DNA from: Microbacterium sp. ProA8
GTDB lineage: Bacteria > Actinomycetota > Actinomycetes > Actinomycetales > Microbacteriaceae
Direction: 5' to 3'
Length of the DNA: 64,000 bases
Assembly (NCBI RefSeq): GCF_039905635.1
Contig: NZ_CP157000.1
Location: forward strand, 2,666,001 to 2,730,000
Positions 56,747 through 64,000 of this stretch are shown piece after piece (within the stretch, counting starts at the first letter, position 1; each line of letters starts with the position of its first letter). The position numbers were made by a program, and so were the translations under genes. A model generated the notes under the pieces. It did not search any database, was not told where the DNA came from, and worked only from the letters and a program-made list of their open reading frames with translations.

Positions 56747-58141
56747 GTGACCGACATCGAGTACCGCATCGAGCACGACACCATGGGCGAGGTGCGTGTG
56801 CCCAAGGACGCGCTCTACGCCGCGCAGACGCAGCGCGCCGTCGAGAACTTCCCGATCTCCGGCGACCGGCTCGAGCCCGCGCAGATCGTGGCGCTCGCTC
56901 GCATCAAGAAGGCCGCGGCGCTCGCGAACAAAGAGCTCGGCACCCTCGACGGCGCGATCGCCGACGCGATCGCCGGCGCCGCCGACCGGATCATCGCGGG
57001 CGAGTTCGCCGACCAGTTCCCGATCGACGTCTACCAGACCGGCAGCGGCACGTCGTCGAACATGAACATGAACGAGGTGCTGGCCACTCTCGCGACGCAG
57101 GCGCTCGGCGCCACCGTGCACCCGAACGACCACGTCAACGCGTCGCAGTCGTCCAACGACGTCTTCCCCACGTCGGTGCACATCGCGGTGACACAGGAGA
57201 TCATCGACGACCTGATCCCCGCGCTCGACCACCTCGCGGTGGCCCTGGAGGCGAAGGCCGACCTGTGGAAGACCGTCGTCAAGTCGGGCCGCACCCACCT
57301 GATGGACGCGACGCCGGTGACCCTGGGCCAGGAGTTCGGCGGCTACGCCCGTCAGATCCGCCTCGGCATCGAGCGCGTGCAGTCTGTGCTCCCCCGCGTC
57401 GCAGAGGTGCCGCTGGGCGGCACGGCGGTGGGAACCGGCATCAACACGCCGCTCGGCTTCCCGCAGCGCGTGATCGAGCTGATCGTGACCGACACCGAGC
57501 TTCCGATCACCGAAGCCAAGGACCACTTCGAGGCCCAGGCCAACCGCGACGCTCTGGTCGAGGCATCCGGCGCTCTGCGCACCGTCGCCGTCTCGCTCAC
57601 GAAGATCAACAACGACCTCCGCTGGATGGGCTCGGGCCCGAACACCGGCCTCGGCGAGCTGCACATCCCCGACCTGCAGCCCGGTTCGTCGATCATGCCG
57701 GGCAAGGTCAACCCGGTGATCCCCGAAGCGACGCTCATGGTGTGCGCCCGGGTCATCGGCAACGACGCGACGGTCGCGTGGGCCGGAGCCTCCGGCGCCT
57801 TCGAGCTGAACGTCGCGATCCCCATCATGGGCAGCGCGGTGCTCGAGTCCATCGAACTGCTCGCCAACACCTCGCGCGTGCTCGCCGACAAGACCATCGA
57901 CGGTCTCGAGGCGAACGTCGAGCGCGCGGCGGCCTACGCCGGGATGTCGCCGTCAATCGTCACGCCCCTCAACAAGCTCATCGGCTACGAGGCGGCGGCG
58001 AAGATCGCCAAGCACTCGGTGGCGAAGGGCATCACGGTGCGCGAAGCCGTGATCGACCTCGGCTACGTGGAGCGCGGCGAGCTCTCCCTTGAGCAGCTCG
58101 ACGAGAAACTCGACCTGCTCTCGATGACGCACGCGGGCTGA
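56747..58141 (+). CDS. fumC: Fumarate hydratase, class II
   Basis: A 464-residue TCA-cycle enzyme, homotetrameric and iron-independent. Signature [11 protein letters not shown], and the active-site passages [16 protein letters not shown] and [16 protein letters not shown] choose GTG 56747, eight bases after GAGGAA, giving [16 protein letters not shown]; an upstream GTG 56732 has no such site. Confidence 0.96.
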   Translation: MTDIEYRIEHDTMGEVRVPKDALYAAQTQRAVENFPISGDRLEPAQIVALARIKKAAALANKELGTLDGAIADAIAGAADRIIAGEFADQFPIDVYQTGSGTSSNMNMNEVLATLATQALGATVHPNDHVNASQSSNDVFPTSVHIAVTQEIIDDLIPALDHLAVALEAKADLWKTVVKSGRTHLMDATPVTLGQEFGGYARQIRLGIERVQSVLPRVAEVPLGGTAVGTGINTPLGFPQRVIELIVTDTELPITEAKDHFEAQANRDALVEASGALRTVAVSLTKINNDLRWMGSGPNTGLGELHIPDLQPGSSIMPGKVNPVIPEATLMVCARVIGNDATVAWAGASGAFELNVAIPIMGSAVLESIELLANTSRVLADKTIDGLEANVERAAAYAGMSPSIVTPLNKLIGYEAAAKIAKHSVAKGITVREAVIDLGYVERGELSLEQLDEKLDLLSMTHAG

Positions 58142-58177
58142 TTCGCCCGCCCCATGCCGCTCCCCCTGCGTCGGCGG

Positions 58178-58183
58178 GATAAT
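58178..58183 (+). promoter_or_regulatory. Possible -10 box of the two-component operon
   Basis: GATAAT lies six bases before ATG 58190, which would give a leaderless or nearly leaderless transcript starting at the kinase gene. No strong -35 box was recognised. Confidence 0.4.
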
Positions 58184-58189
58184 CGGGAC

Positions 58190-59698
58190 ATGGCCCGAAC
58201 GCCCCGCCCGGTCCCCGCGCGCGTCAGGATCCTTGCCGCGATCCTCGCCGTGGCGTGCGTCGGTCTGGCGATCGTGGGCAGTGTGACGTTCCTCGTGCAG
58301 CGCGAGCAGGCCCTGGCGGGCATCAACGAACGGCTCGAAGCTCAGGTCGACTCGCTGCAGGCGGTGTCCGCCGATGCCGCCGAGGGCGCGACCCAGGGGG
58401 CTCCCGCGGCGACCGAGGAGAAACTCGACAAGGACGACTTCCGCTCCATCGACGAGTACCTCAGAGCCGTCGTCGCGCGGCTCGTCCCCGCCCGCAACGA
58501 GGCCTCGCTGGCGCTGGTCGACGGCGTACCGCGCTGGGTTCCGGCCACGCTGTCCGGCTTCGACATCTCGAAGAACCAGCAGCTCATCGACCGCGTCGTC
58601 GAGGAGACCGCAGACGGCGGCACGAAGCGGGGAACCGCGGTGACCGACCAGGGATCGCTGCGCTACATCGCGATTCCGGTGCGCATGGATGGCGACCCGG
58701 GACAGGGACTCTACGTGCGCGCGGTCAACCTCGGCGAGGAACTGCAGCCGGTGACGTTCGCGATGACGACGTACGTGATCGCCGCGGTGGCGGTGCTGTT
58801 CGCGATCGGCATCGTGGGCTGGTTCGTGACGGGGCGGCTGCTGTCGCCGATCCGCCATCTGCGTGAGACGGCCGACGCCATCTCCATCAGCGACCTCTCG
58901 CGGCGACTGGAGCCGCACGGCAACGACGACATCTCCGACCTCTCCCGCACCGTGAACTCGATGCTCGACCGCCTGGAGGACTCGGTCGACGGTCAGCGTC
59001 AGCTGCTCGACGACGTGCGTCACGAGCTGAAGACCCCGATCACCATCGTCCGTGGCCACCTCGAACTGATGAATCCGCAGGATGCCGCGGATGTGGCCTC
59101 GGCACGCGACATCGGCATCGCCGAGCTCGACCGGCTGACCCGGCTCGTCGAAGACATCGATCTGCTCGCGACCGCCGAAGCGGACTCCAACACGGTCGCG
59201 CCGGTGGACCTCGCGTCCCTGACCGCGCGTGTCGGCGAACTCGTCGCCGTGATCCCGGGTCACACCTGGACGATCGAGGCGATGGCCGACGGTGAGACGA
59301 GCGGTGATCAGGACCGCCTGCTGCAGGCCTGGCTTCAGCTGGCCGACAACGCGGCCAAGTACACGCCCGTCGGCAGTCCGATCGAGATCGGCAGCGCGCG
59401 CGACCTCGAGGGCACCCGTCTCTGGGTGCGCGATCATGGCCAAGGGATCCCGCCGGACGAGCGTACCCGGATCTTCCGGCGCTTCGACCGCGCTCACGTC
59501 AAACGCTCCGTGGGAGGCTCGGGACTGGGCCTCGCCATCGTCGACGCCATCGCCAAGGGTCACGGCGGTCACTGCACGGTCACCGACACCCCCGGCGGCG
59601 GGGCCACTTTCACCATCCATCTGCCTCCGACGGAGGCCGAGCTGCCGGTGCCGGTGCGCGCCGGAGACGTCGTACTGCAACGGGAGGCCGCCGGATGA
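58190..59698 (+). CDS. Sensor histidine kinase
   Basis: A 502-residue membrane kinase (ATG 58190). Two membrane helices (RILAAILAVACVGLAIVGSV; TTYVIAAVAVLFAIGIVGW) flank an extracytoplasmic sensor domain of about 150 residues. Then HAMP (SPIRHLRETADAIS), HisKA phosphoacceptor in DDVRHELKTPITIV, and HATPase N (AWLQLADNAAKYTP), G1 (RDHGQGIP) and G2 (GGSGLGLAIVDAI) boxes. Signal unknown. Overlaps the response regulator gene by four bases. Confidence 0.94.
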   Translation: MARTPRPVPARVRILAAILAVACVGLAIVGSVTFLVQREQALAGINERLEAQVDSLQAVSADAAEGATQGAPAATEEKLDKDDFRSIDEYLRAVVARLVPARNEASLALVDGVPRWVPATLSGFDISKNQQLIDRVVEETADGGTKRGTAVTDQGSLRYIAIPVRMDGDPGQGLYVRAVNLGEELQPVTFAMTTYVIAAVAVLFAIGIVGWFVTGRLLSPIRHLRETADAISISDLSRRLEPHGNDDISDLSRTVNSMLDRLEDSVDGQRQLLDDVRHELKTPITIVRGHLELMNPQDAADVASARDIGIAELDRLTRLVEDIDLLATAEADSNTVAPVDLASLTARVGELVAVIPGHTWTIEAMADGETSGDQDRLLQAWLQLADNAAKYTPVGSPIEIGSARDLEGTRLWVRDHGQGIPPDERTRIFRRFDRAHVKRSVGGSGLGLAIVDAIAKGHGGHCTVTDTPGGGATFTIHLPPTEAELPVPVRAGDVVLQREAAG

Positions 59699-60351
59699 CC
59701 AGGATCCTGATCGTCGAGGACGAGCCGCGGATCGCCGCCTTCGTCAGCCGTGGGCTGGAGGCAGCGGGCTACGAGACCCTCGTGGTCGAGGACGGGCCGG
59801 AAGGACTCGAGGCGGCCCTCCGCGGTGATGCCGACCTGGTGCTGCTGGATGTGGGCCTGCCGACGATGGACGGATTCGAACTGCTGCGCGAGCTGCGCGC
59901 CCGCGGGTCGGCGATCCCGGTCATCATGCTCACGGCGCGTTCCAGCACCCGCGACACCGTCACCGGATTGGATGCCGGAGCCAACGACTACGTACCCAAG
60001 CCCTTCACGTTCGAAGAGCTTCTGGCCCGCGTCCGCTCCCGGCTGCGCGAAAGCGTGCCCCAGCCCGGAGTGTCGATCTCCCATGGCGACGTCGTCCTGG
60101 ACATCCTGGCTCGCCGCGCCACCGTCACCGGACGGGAGATCGACCTGTCGGCGCGTGAGTTCTCGCTGGCCGAGCAGTTCCTGCGCAACCCCGGGCGGGT
60201 CCTCAGCCGTGAGCAGCTGCTGAGCCGCGTGTGGGGGCTGGACTTCGATCCCGGGTCCAACGTGGTCGACGTGTACGTGCGCTACCTGCGGGGCAAGCTC
60301 GGCTCGGACCACATCGTCACGGTCCGCGGCGCCGGCTACCGCTGGGAGTAG
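59695..60351 (+). CDS. OmpR/PhoB-family response regulator
   Basis: A 218-residue regulator. Receiver domain: RILIVEDEPRIAAF acidic pocket, phosphoacceptor Asp in LVLLDVGLPTMDG, Thr in IMLTARSS, Lys in DYVPKPF. C-terminal winged helix: LSAREFSLAEQFLRNPGRVL, SREQLLSRVWGL, VDVYVRYLRGKLG. Phosphorylated by the kinase just upstream. Targets unknown. Confidence 0.95.
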   Translation: MTRILIVEDEPRIAAFVSRGLEAAGYETLVVEDGPEGLEAALRGDADLVLLDVGLPTMDGFELLRELRARGSAIPVIMLTARSSTRDTVTGLDAGANDYVPKPFTFEELLARVRSRLRESVPQPGVSISHGDVVLDILARRATVTGREIDLSAREFSLAEQFLRNPGRVLSREQLLSRVWGLDFDPGSNVVDVYVRYLRGKLGSDHIVTVRGAGYRWE

Positions 60352-60369
60352 GGCCGGAGGGCACGAAGA

Positions 60370-60399
60370 AGCCCCCGGTGCTGGGGGACACCGGGGGCT
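60370..60399 (+). terminator. Terminator of the two-component operon
   Basis: Perfect 11-bp stem AGCCCCCGGTG (60370-60380) with CACCGGGGGCT (60389-60399), 8-base loop, 18 bases beyond the regulator stop. It also faces the convergent gene at 60432. Confidence 0.85.
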
Positions 60400-60431
60400 G
60401 TGAAAGGCCGGACTGGGGAATCCGACCGTTG

Positions 60432-61163
60432 TCAGTCGCGCTTGTCTGGGGAATTGCGCGACTGGTCTTTCTTCGCGTCGTGACCGGCGCCGTTGCCGTT
60501 CCCGACGTTCGAGCCCGCTTGCGCGGGACGTTCTTTGCCGACCGATACCGGGTCGGGAGCGGTCTGGCGGTCGTACTCCGCCTCAGCCTGGACCTGACGC
60601 CGCTGGGTGTCGGGCTCGCTGGGCACAGGGGCCTCGGCGAGTTCGGCGTTGTTGGACAGCTCCGACGACTTCTCTGCCAGTTCCCGCTCGAGGCGTGACA
60701 CCAGGGCATCGATTCGCGCGGCGGTCCAGCCGTGCGCCTGCGTCCACGCGCGGAGCTCGTCCCACGAGCCGGACGCCTTCGCCGCCGCGATCACGGGCTC
60801 GATGTCGGCTGCGGGGGCGGGCCCCGATGCATCCGGCGGCGTCGCCGGGGTGGCGGGGGCCGCAGGCGCCGCCGGGATCTTGGGCGCGTCGGATGCGAAC
60901 GGCGGATCCACGACGAGCGGAGCAGGTGCTTCGACGACTTCCGCGTCAGCCGGAGGAGCCGCTTCGAGTGTGGCGGTCGGCGTCGCCCGAGGAGACGCGG
61001 ACGGCGATGTGGTGGAGGGAACGACCACGCTCTCGGACGCGAGGCTCGTGCCGCGCGAGTCCGTCAGGGCCATGGTGTTCGTCAGCGCGACCGCGGTCAC
61101 GACGGCGATGCTCGCTGCGACGGCGGTGACGCCGCCGATCACGAGCCCCGTGCGTGCTTCCAC
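60432..61163 (-). CDS. Membrane-anchored Ala/Pro-rich hypothetical protein
   Basis: Start taken as GTG 61163 (after GGGGAGG), giving a 243-residue protein; an ATG at 61205 would add 14 residues. One N-terminal membrane helix (VIGGVTAVAASIAVVTAVAL), a long disordered Ala/Pro/Thr region, then a short folded part (SGSWDELRAWTQAHGWTAAR) resembling a single three-helix unit, and a hydrophilic tail. Extracytoplasmic, function unknown. Confidence 0.65.
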   Translation of the reverse strand: MEARTGLVIGGVTAVAASIAVVTAVALTNTMALTDSRGTSLASESVVVPSTTSPSASPRATPTATLEAAPPADAEVVEAPAPLVVDPPFASDAPKIPAAPAAPATPATPPDASGPAPAADIEPVIAAAKASGSWDELRAWTQAHGWTAARIDALVSRLERELAEKSSELSNNAELAEAPVPSEPDTQRRQVQAEAEYDRQTAPDPVSVGKERPAQAGSNVGNGNGAGHDAKKDQSRNSPDKRD

Positions 61164-61270
61164 GTCTCGCCTGCCTCCCCTGTGCGCCGAACGATTCCCC
61201 TCCATCCATGGTGACAGACCGACCGCGTCACAGGAGCCACGGGCGATGAGACTCTTCTCATGCTGATCCG

Positions 61271-61311
61271 GCGCGGCGGGTCAGGGATGCGGCATCCCCG
61301 ACCCGCCGCGC
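61271..61311 (-). terminator. Terminator of the PhoH gene with GGATGC/GCATCC pair
   Basis: Stem GCGCGGCGGGTC (61271-61282) with GACCCGCCGCGC (61300-61311), one mismatch, then GGGATGC with GCATCCC. It lies 22 bases after the PhoH stop on the minus strand. Confidence 0.75.
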
Positions 61312-61333
61312 CGTCAGCGCATCCGACGGTCTC

Positions 61334-62689
61334 TCAGGCGAGTTCTCCCGCCTCGAGCAGGTCGGTGACGAGCGCGGCGATGGCGGAGCGCTCCGAGCGC
61401 ACGAGCGTCACGTGCCCGAACAGCGCGTGCCCCTTCAAGGTCTCGATCACCGACGCGACACCGTCGTGGCGGCCGACGCGCAGGTTGTCGCGCTGGCCCA
61501 CATCGTGGGTGAGCACGACGCGTGAGCCCTGACCGATCCGGCTCAGCACCGTCAGCAGCACGTTGCGTTCGAGCGACTGCGCCTCGTCCACGATCACGAA
61601 CGCGTCGTGCAGCGAGCGTCCGCGGATGTGCGTCAGGGGCAGCACCTCCAGTAGGCCCCGCTCGATCACCTCTTCGAGCACGTTGCTCGACACGACCGAG
61701 CCGAGAGTGTCGAACACCGCCTGACCCCAGGGGTTCATCTTCTCCTGCTGGTCCCCCGGCAGGTATCCGAGCTCTTGCCCGCCGACGGCGAACAGCGGCC
61801 GGAACACGATGATCTTGCGCTGCTGCTGCCGTTCCAGCACCGCCTCCAGCGCTGCGCAGAGCGCCAGCGCGGACTTGCCTGTGCCGGCCCGGCCGCCGAG
61901 CGAGATGATGCCCACCTCCGGGTCGAGGAGCAGGTCGATGGCGATGCGCTGTTCGGCAGAGCGTCCGTGCAGCCCGAACACGTCCCGATCGCCGCGGACG
62001 AGGCGGAACTCGCCGTCGCCGATGACGCGCCCGAGCGCCGATCCCCGCTCGGAGTGGACGATCAGCCCGGTGTTGACCGGGAGCCCGCGGACGTCCTCGC
62101 TGACGGCGACTTCGCTCTCGTAGAGGTCGCTGATGTCGTCGCCCGACACGTCGATCTCGGAGATGCCGGTCCAGCCGGAGTCGACGGCCTGCTCCGCGAG
62201 GTACTCCTCCGCGCTGATGCCGAGCGAGGCGGCCTTGACGCGCATGGGCAGGTCCTTCGAGACGACGGTGACCTCCTGCCCGTCCCTCGCGATATTCATC
62301 GCGATGGCCAGGATGCGACTGTCGTTGTCGCCGAGTCGCATGCCCGACGGCAGCACCGTGGGGTCGGTGTTGTTGAGCTCGACGCGCAGCGTCCCGCCCT
62401 CGCCGACCGGCACCGGGAAGTCGAGGCGGCCGTGCTCGACGCGAAGCTCGTCGAGGTGGCGCAGCGCCTGCCGGGCGAAGTAGCCGATCTCGGGATCGTG
62501 CCGCTTGCCTTCGAGCTCCGTGATCACCACGACGGGGATCACGACGCTGTGTTCGGCGAAACGGAAGAATGCCCGTGGATCACTGAGCAGCACCGATGTG
62601 TCGAGGACGTAGGTGCGCAGATCCTGATCGGAGTCCGCGACCTCCTCGAGATGCCGACTGCGCTGCTCGTGTGGTGCTCGTGTGGTCAC
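61334..62689 (-). CDS. PIN-PhoH ATPase/nuclease fusion protein
   Basis: A 451-residue protein of the PhoH2/PhoAT type. N-terminal PIN ribonuclease domain ([26 protein letters not shown]) and C-terminal PhoH P-loop domain (Walker [40 protein letters not shown]). Start GTG 62689. PhoH2 proteins act as RNA helicase/nucleases in actinobacteria and sometimes pair with small antitoxins, but I find no small partner gene upstream. Confidence 0.9.
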   Translation of the reverse strand: MTTRAPHEQRSRHLEEVADSDQDLRTYVLDTSVLLSDPRAFFRFAEHSVVIPVVVITELEGKRHDPEIGYFARQALRHLDELRVEHGRLDFPVPVGEGGTLRVELNNTDPTVLPSGMRLGDNDSRILAIAMNIARDGQEVTVVSKDLPMRVKAASLGISAEEYLAEQAVDSGWTGISEIDVSGDDISDLYESEVAVSEDVRGLPVNTGLIVHSERGSALGRVIGDGEFRLVRGDRDVFGLHGRSAEQRIAIDLLLDPEVGIISLGGRAGTGKSALALCAALEAVLERQQQRKIIVFRPLFAVGGQELGYLPGDQQEKMNPWGQAVFDTLGSVVSSNVLEEVIERGLLEVLPLTHIRGRSLHDAFVIVDEAQSLERNVLLTVLSRIGQGSRVVLTHDVGQRDNLRVGRHDGVASVIETLKGHALFGHVTLVRSERSAIAALVTDLLEAGELA

Positions 62690-62945
62690 AACCCACTCCC
62701 GCCCCGGGTGTTTCACCCGGCAGTCACGAGTCGACCAGGGTAGCGAGTCGAAGATCGTGAAGTCGCGATCCGTGAGGCCGACTCGACCGGGCTCTTTGCC
62801 CGATGCGCTCACGCTACGTCCGTGCGCCGACATTGCGCGCGCCCGACACGCAGGAAACATGTGTCGATTCGATGAACGGATGCTGTGGCCCCTCGCCTCG
62901 CCGACGGCTCCGGCATCGCGAGGCGATGTCAGCCGGCGAGCGTCG
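62690..62945. other. Intergenic region without recognised feature
   Basis: 256 bases between the PhoH gene start and the aminotransferase stop. I see no convincing reading frame, hairpin, or repeat. It must hold the promoter of the PhoH gene. Confidence 0.5.
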
Positions 62946-64000
62946 TCACCAGACCCGCGCGGAAGAGAACGCGGCGAGCGCGTCCCCGAACAGCCGGAGC
63001 GTGTCTGCGCCCGTGCCGACGTGCGGGGCGACGCGGATGCGGCCCGCCCGCGTGGTCACGGTGAGGCCATGGTTCGCGAGCGACGCGGCGAGCGGTGCGG
63101 CGTCCTGCGGAGCGGGTTCGAGTGTGACGATCCCCGCGCGGTGCTCAGGCTCGCGCGGCGTCACCACCGGCACCTCATAGCGGTCGGCGAAGAACATCAC
63201 GTCCGTCGCGCGTGCCGACAGCGCCGACTCGATCTGCGTGACGCCGACGTCGGCGACCTCGCGGAGCGCCGTCGCCAACCGCGCGGTCGCGAGCGTGTCG
63301 GGCCCGGAGACCGAGAATGCCTGGGCCGACGCAGAGGGCGCCGGCACGGTGTCCACCGGCAGGTCGCCGTCGACGCCGCGGAATCCCGAGAGCACGGGCG
63401 CGATGCGCTCGAGCGCGCGCTCTCCGAACCACGAGAAGCCGGTCCCGCGTCCGGCGCGGAGCCACTTGTACCCGTGGCCGCAGACGACGTCGGCGGCCAG
63501 ATAATCCGCCTCGACCATGCCGAAGCCCTGGATGGCATCGACGATGAGCAGACGATCGCCGATGACCTCGCGCAGAGCGGACAGGTCGGTGCGGTAGCCC
63601 GTGCGGAAGTCGACGAGACTCACCGCCACGGCCCGGGTGTCGTCGGAGAGAGCAGAGCGCACCGCGTCCGGCGTCATGAATCCGTGCGACGGCTCCACCC
63701 ACTGCAGCTGGAGTGATCCGAAGGCGTCCGAGGCGCGGGTGGCGGCCACCGTGAGGCTGGGGAACTCGCCCCGGCTCATCATCAGTCCGCCTGCCAGTCC
63801 GTAGACGGCGTGCATCAGTCCGTGCGTGGTGGACGGCTGCAGCACCACGTGCTCGGCATCCGTGCCGATCAGCTCGGCGACCAGCTCGCGCGCCTCGCGG
63901 ACGTGGTCGGCCACCAGCTCGATGCTCGTGCGGCGCCCCGAGCCGAGCAGCTCGGTGTCTCCCTGCGCCTCGCTGCGGACGGCAGGAGAGAGCGGGCCGA
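62946..64000 (-). CDS. Class V PLP aminotransferase, 3' part
   Basis: The gene runs off the right edge; at least 351 residues are present. PLP-lysine region [14 protein letters not shown], preceded by [13 protein letters not shown], and [16 protein letters not shown] before the C-terminal domain. The visible N-terminal end ([19 protein letters not shown]) is close to the true start, which usually lies 15-20 residues earlier. Could be a kynureninase-like or cysteine desulfurase-like enzyme; motif details favour neither. Confidence 0.85.
   Translation of the reverse strand, partial: GPLSPAVRSEAQGDTELLGSGRRTSIELVADHVREARELVAELIGTDAEHVVLQPSTTHGLMHAVYGLAGGLMMSRGEFPSLTVAATRASDAFGSLQLQWVEPSHGFMTPDAVRSALSDDTRAVAVSLVDFRTGYRTDLSALREVIGDRLLIVDAIQGFGMVEADYLAADVVCGHGYKWLRAGRGTGFSWFGERALERIAPVLSGFRGVDGDLPVDTVPAPSASAQAFSVSGPDTLATARLATALREVADVGVTQIESALSARATDVMFFADRYEVPVVTPREPEHRAGIVTLEPAPQDAAPLAASLANHGLTVTTRAGRIRVAPHVGTGADTLRLFGDALAAFSSARVW

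Noticed and set aside
61334..62689. PhoAT-type toxin-antitoxin module
   Set aside because: The PIN-PhoH gene is there, but no small antitoxin-like gene is immediately upstream.

Overview
The window is G+C-rich DNA (roughly 70%) from an actinobacterium, most likely a Microbacteriaceae member close to Microbacterium. The pointers are frequent GTG/TTG starts, dense ATGA stop-start overlaps, several protein families common in that group (DUF6264, DUF7882, DUF4245, DUF1206, a MarP-type protease), and heavy use of the words GGATGCC and GGCATCC. It reads as ordinary chromosome. I see no phage, IS element, plasmid gene, CRISPR array, tRNA or rRNA. No stretch above 300 bases lacks a gene or a recognisable RNA element.

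Layout. 0-8.4 kb: the 5' end of typA; a peptide/nickel-type ABC importer (binding protein, an unusually large first permease, second permease, fused double ATPase) split by an opposite-strand PH-domain gene; a CPBP membrane protease. 8.4-14.4 kb: gcvT-gcvH-gcvP behind a tandem glycine riboswitch, then a MarP-like serine protease. 14.4-20 kb: a second complete oligopeptide/oligosaccharide-type ABC importer with an operator-like palindrome upstream. 20.2-26.2 kb: NAD de novo operon, an NrtR-like regulator followed by nadA, nadB, nadC and a cysteine desulfurase. 26.2-41.7 kb: accessory and housekeeping genes (glycosyltransferase, ABC exporter, MFS pump, Fpg/Nei glycosylase, MarR regulator, EI24, patatin, DUF1206, PAP2, flavoprotein) with several small proteins of unknown role, including a 40-residue cysteine-tailed peptide and a 116-residue LysR-type winged helix with a lysine-rich tail. 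41.7-49.8 kb: ychF, RibD-like reductase, two methyltransferases, an exonuclease, rmuC, glpX and fba (gluconeogenesis/glycolysis). 49.8-53.7 kb: MOSC protein, ECF sigma/anti-sigma pair, DUF6264, ispH. 53.8-60.4 kb: xseA-xseB-DUF4245-carbonic anhydrase, fumC, and a sensor kinase/response regulator pair. 60.4-64 kb: an anchored Ala/Pro-rich protein, PhoH-type PIN-ATPase, and the 3' part of a class V aminotransferase.

How it works together. The clearest functional units are the glycine cleavage operon under glycine riboswitch control, the NAD operon in which the desulfurase can supply sulfur for the NadA Fe-S cluster, two solute importers, the sigma/anti-sigma module, and the exonuclease VII pair.

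The most unusual signal is not a gene. The 7-mer GGATGCC/GGCATCC occurs about 80 times by eye on the two strands, where base composition alone would give roughly 15. In coding DNA it is often read as GAT-GCC or GCA-TCC codon pairs, and it appears as inverted pairs in six intergenic hairpins, most of them likely terminators. That arrangement resembles DNA uptake sequences of naturally competent bacteria, but the role here is unproven.
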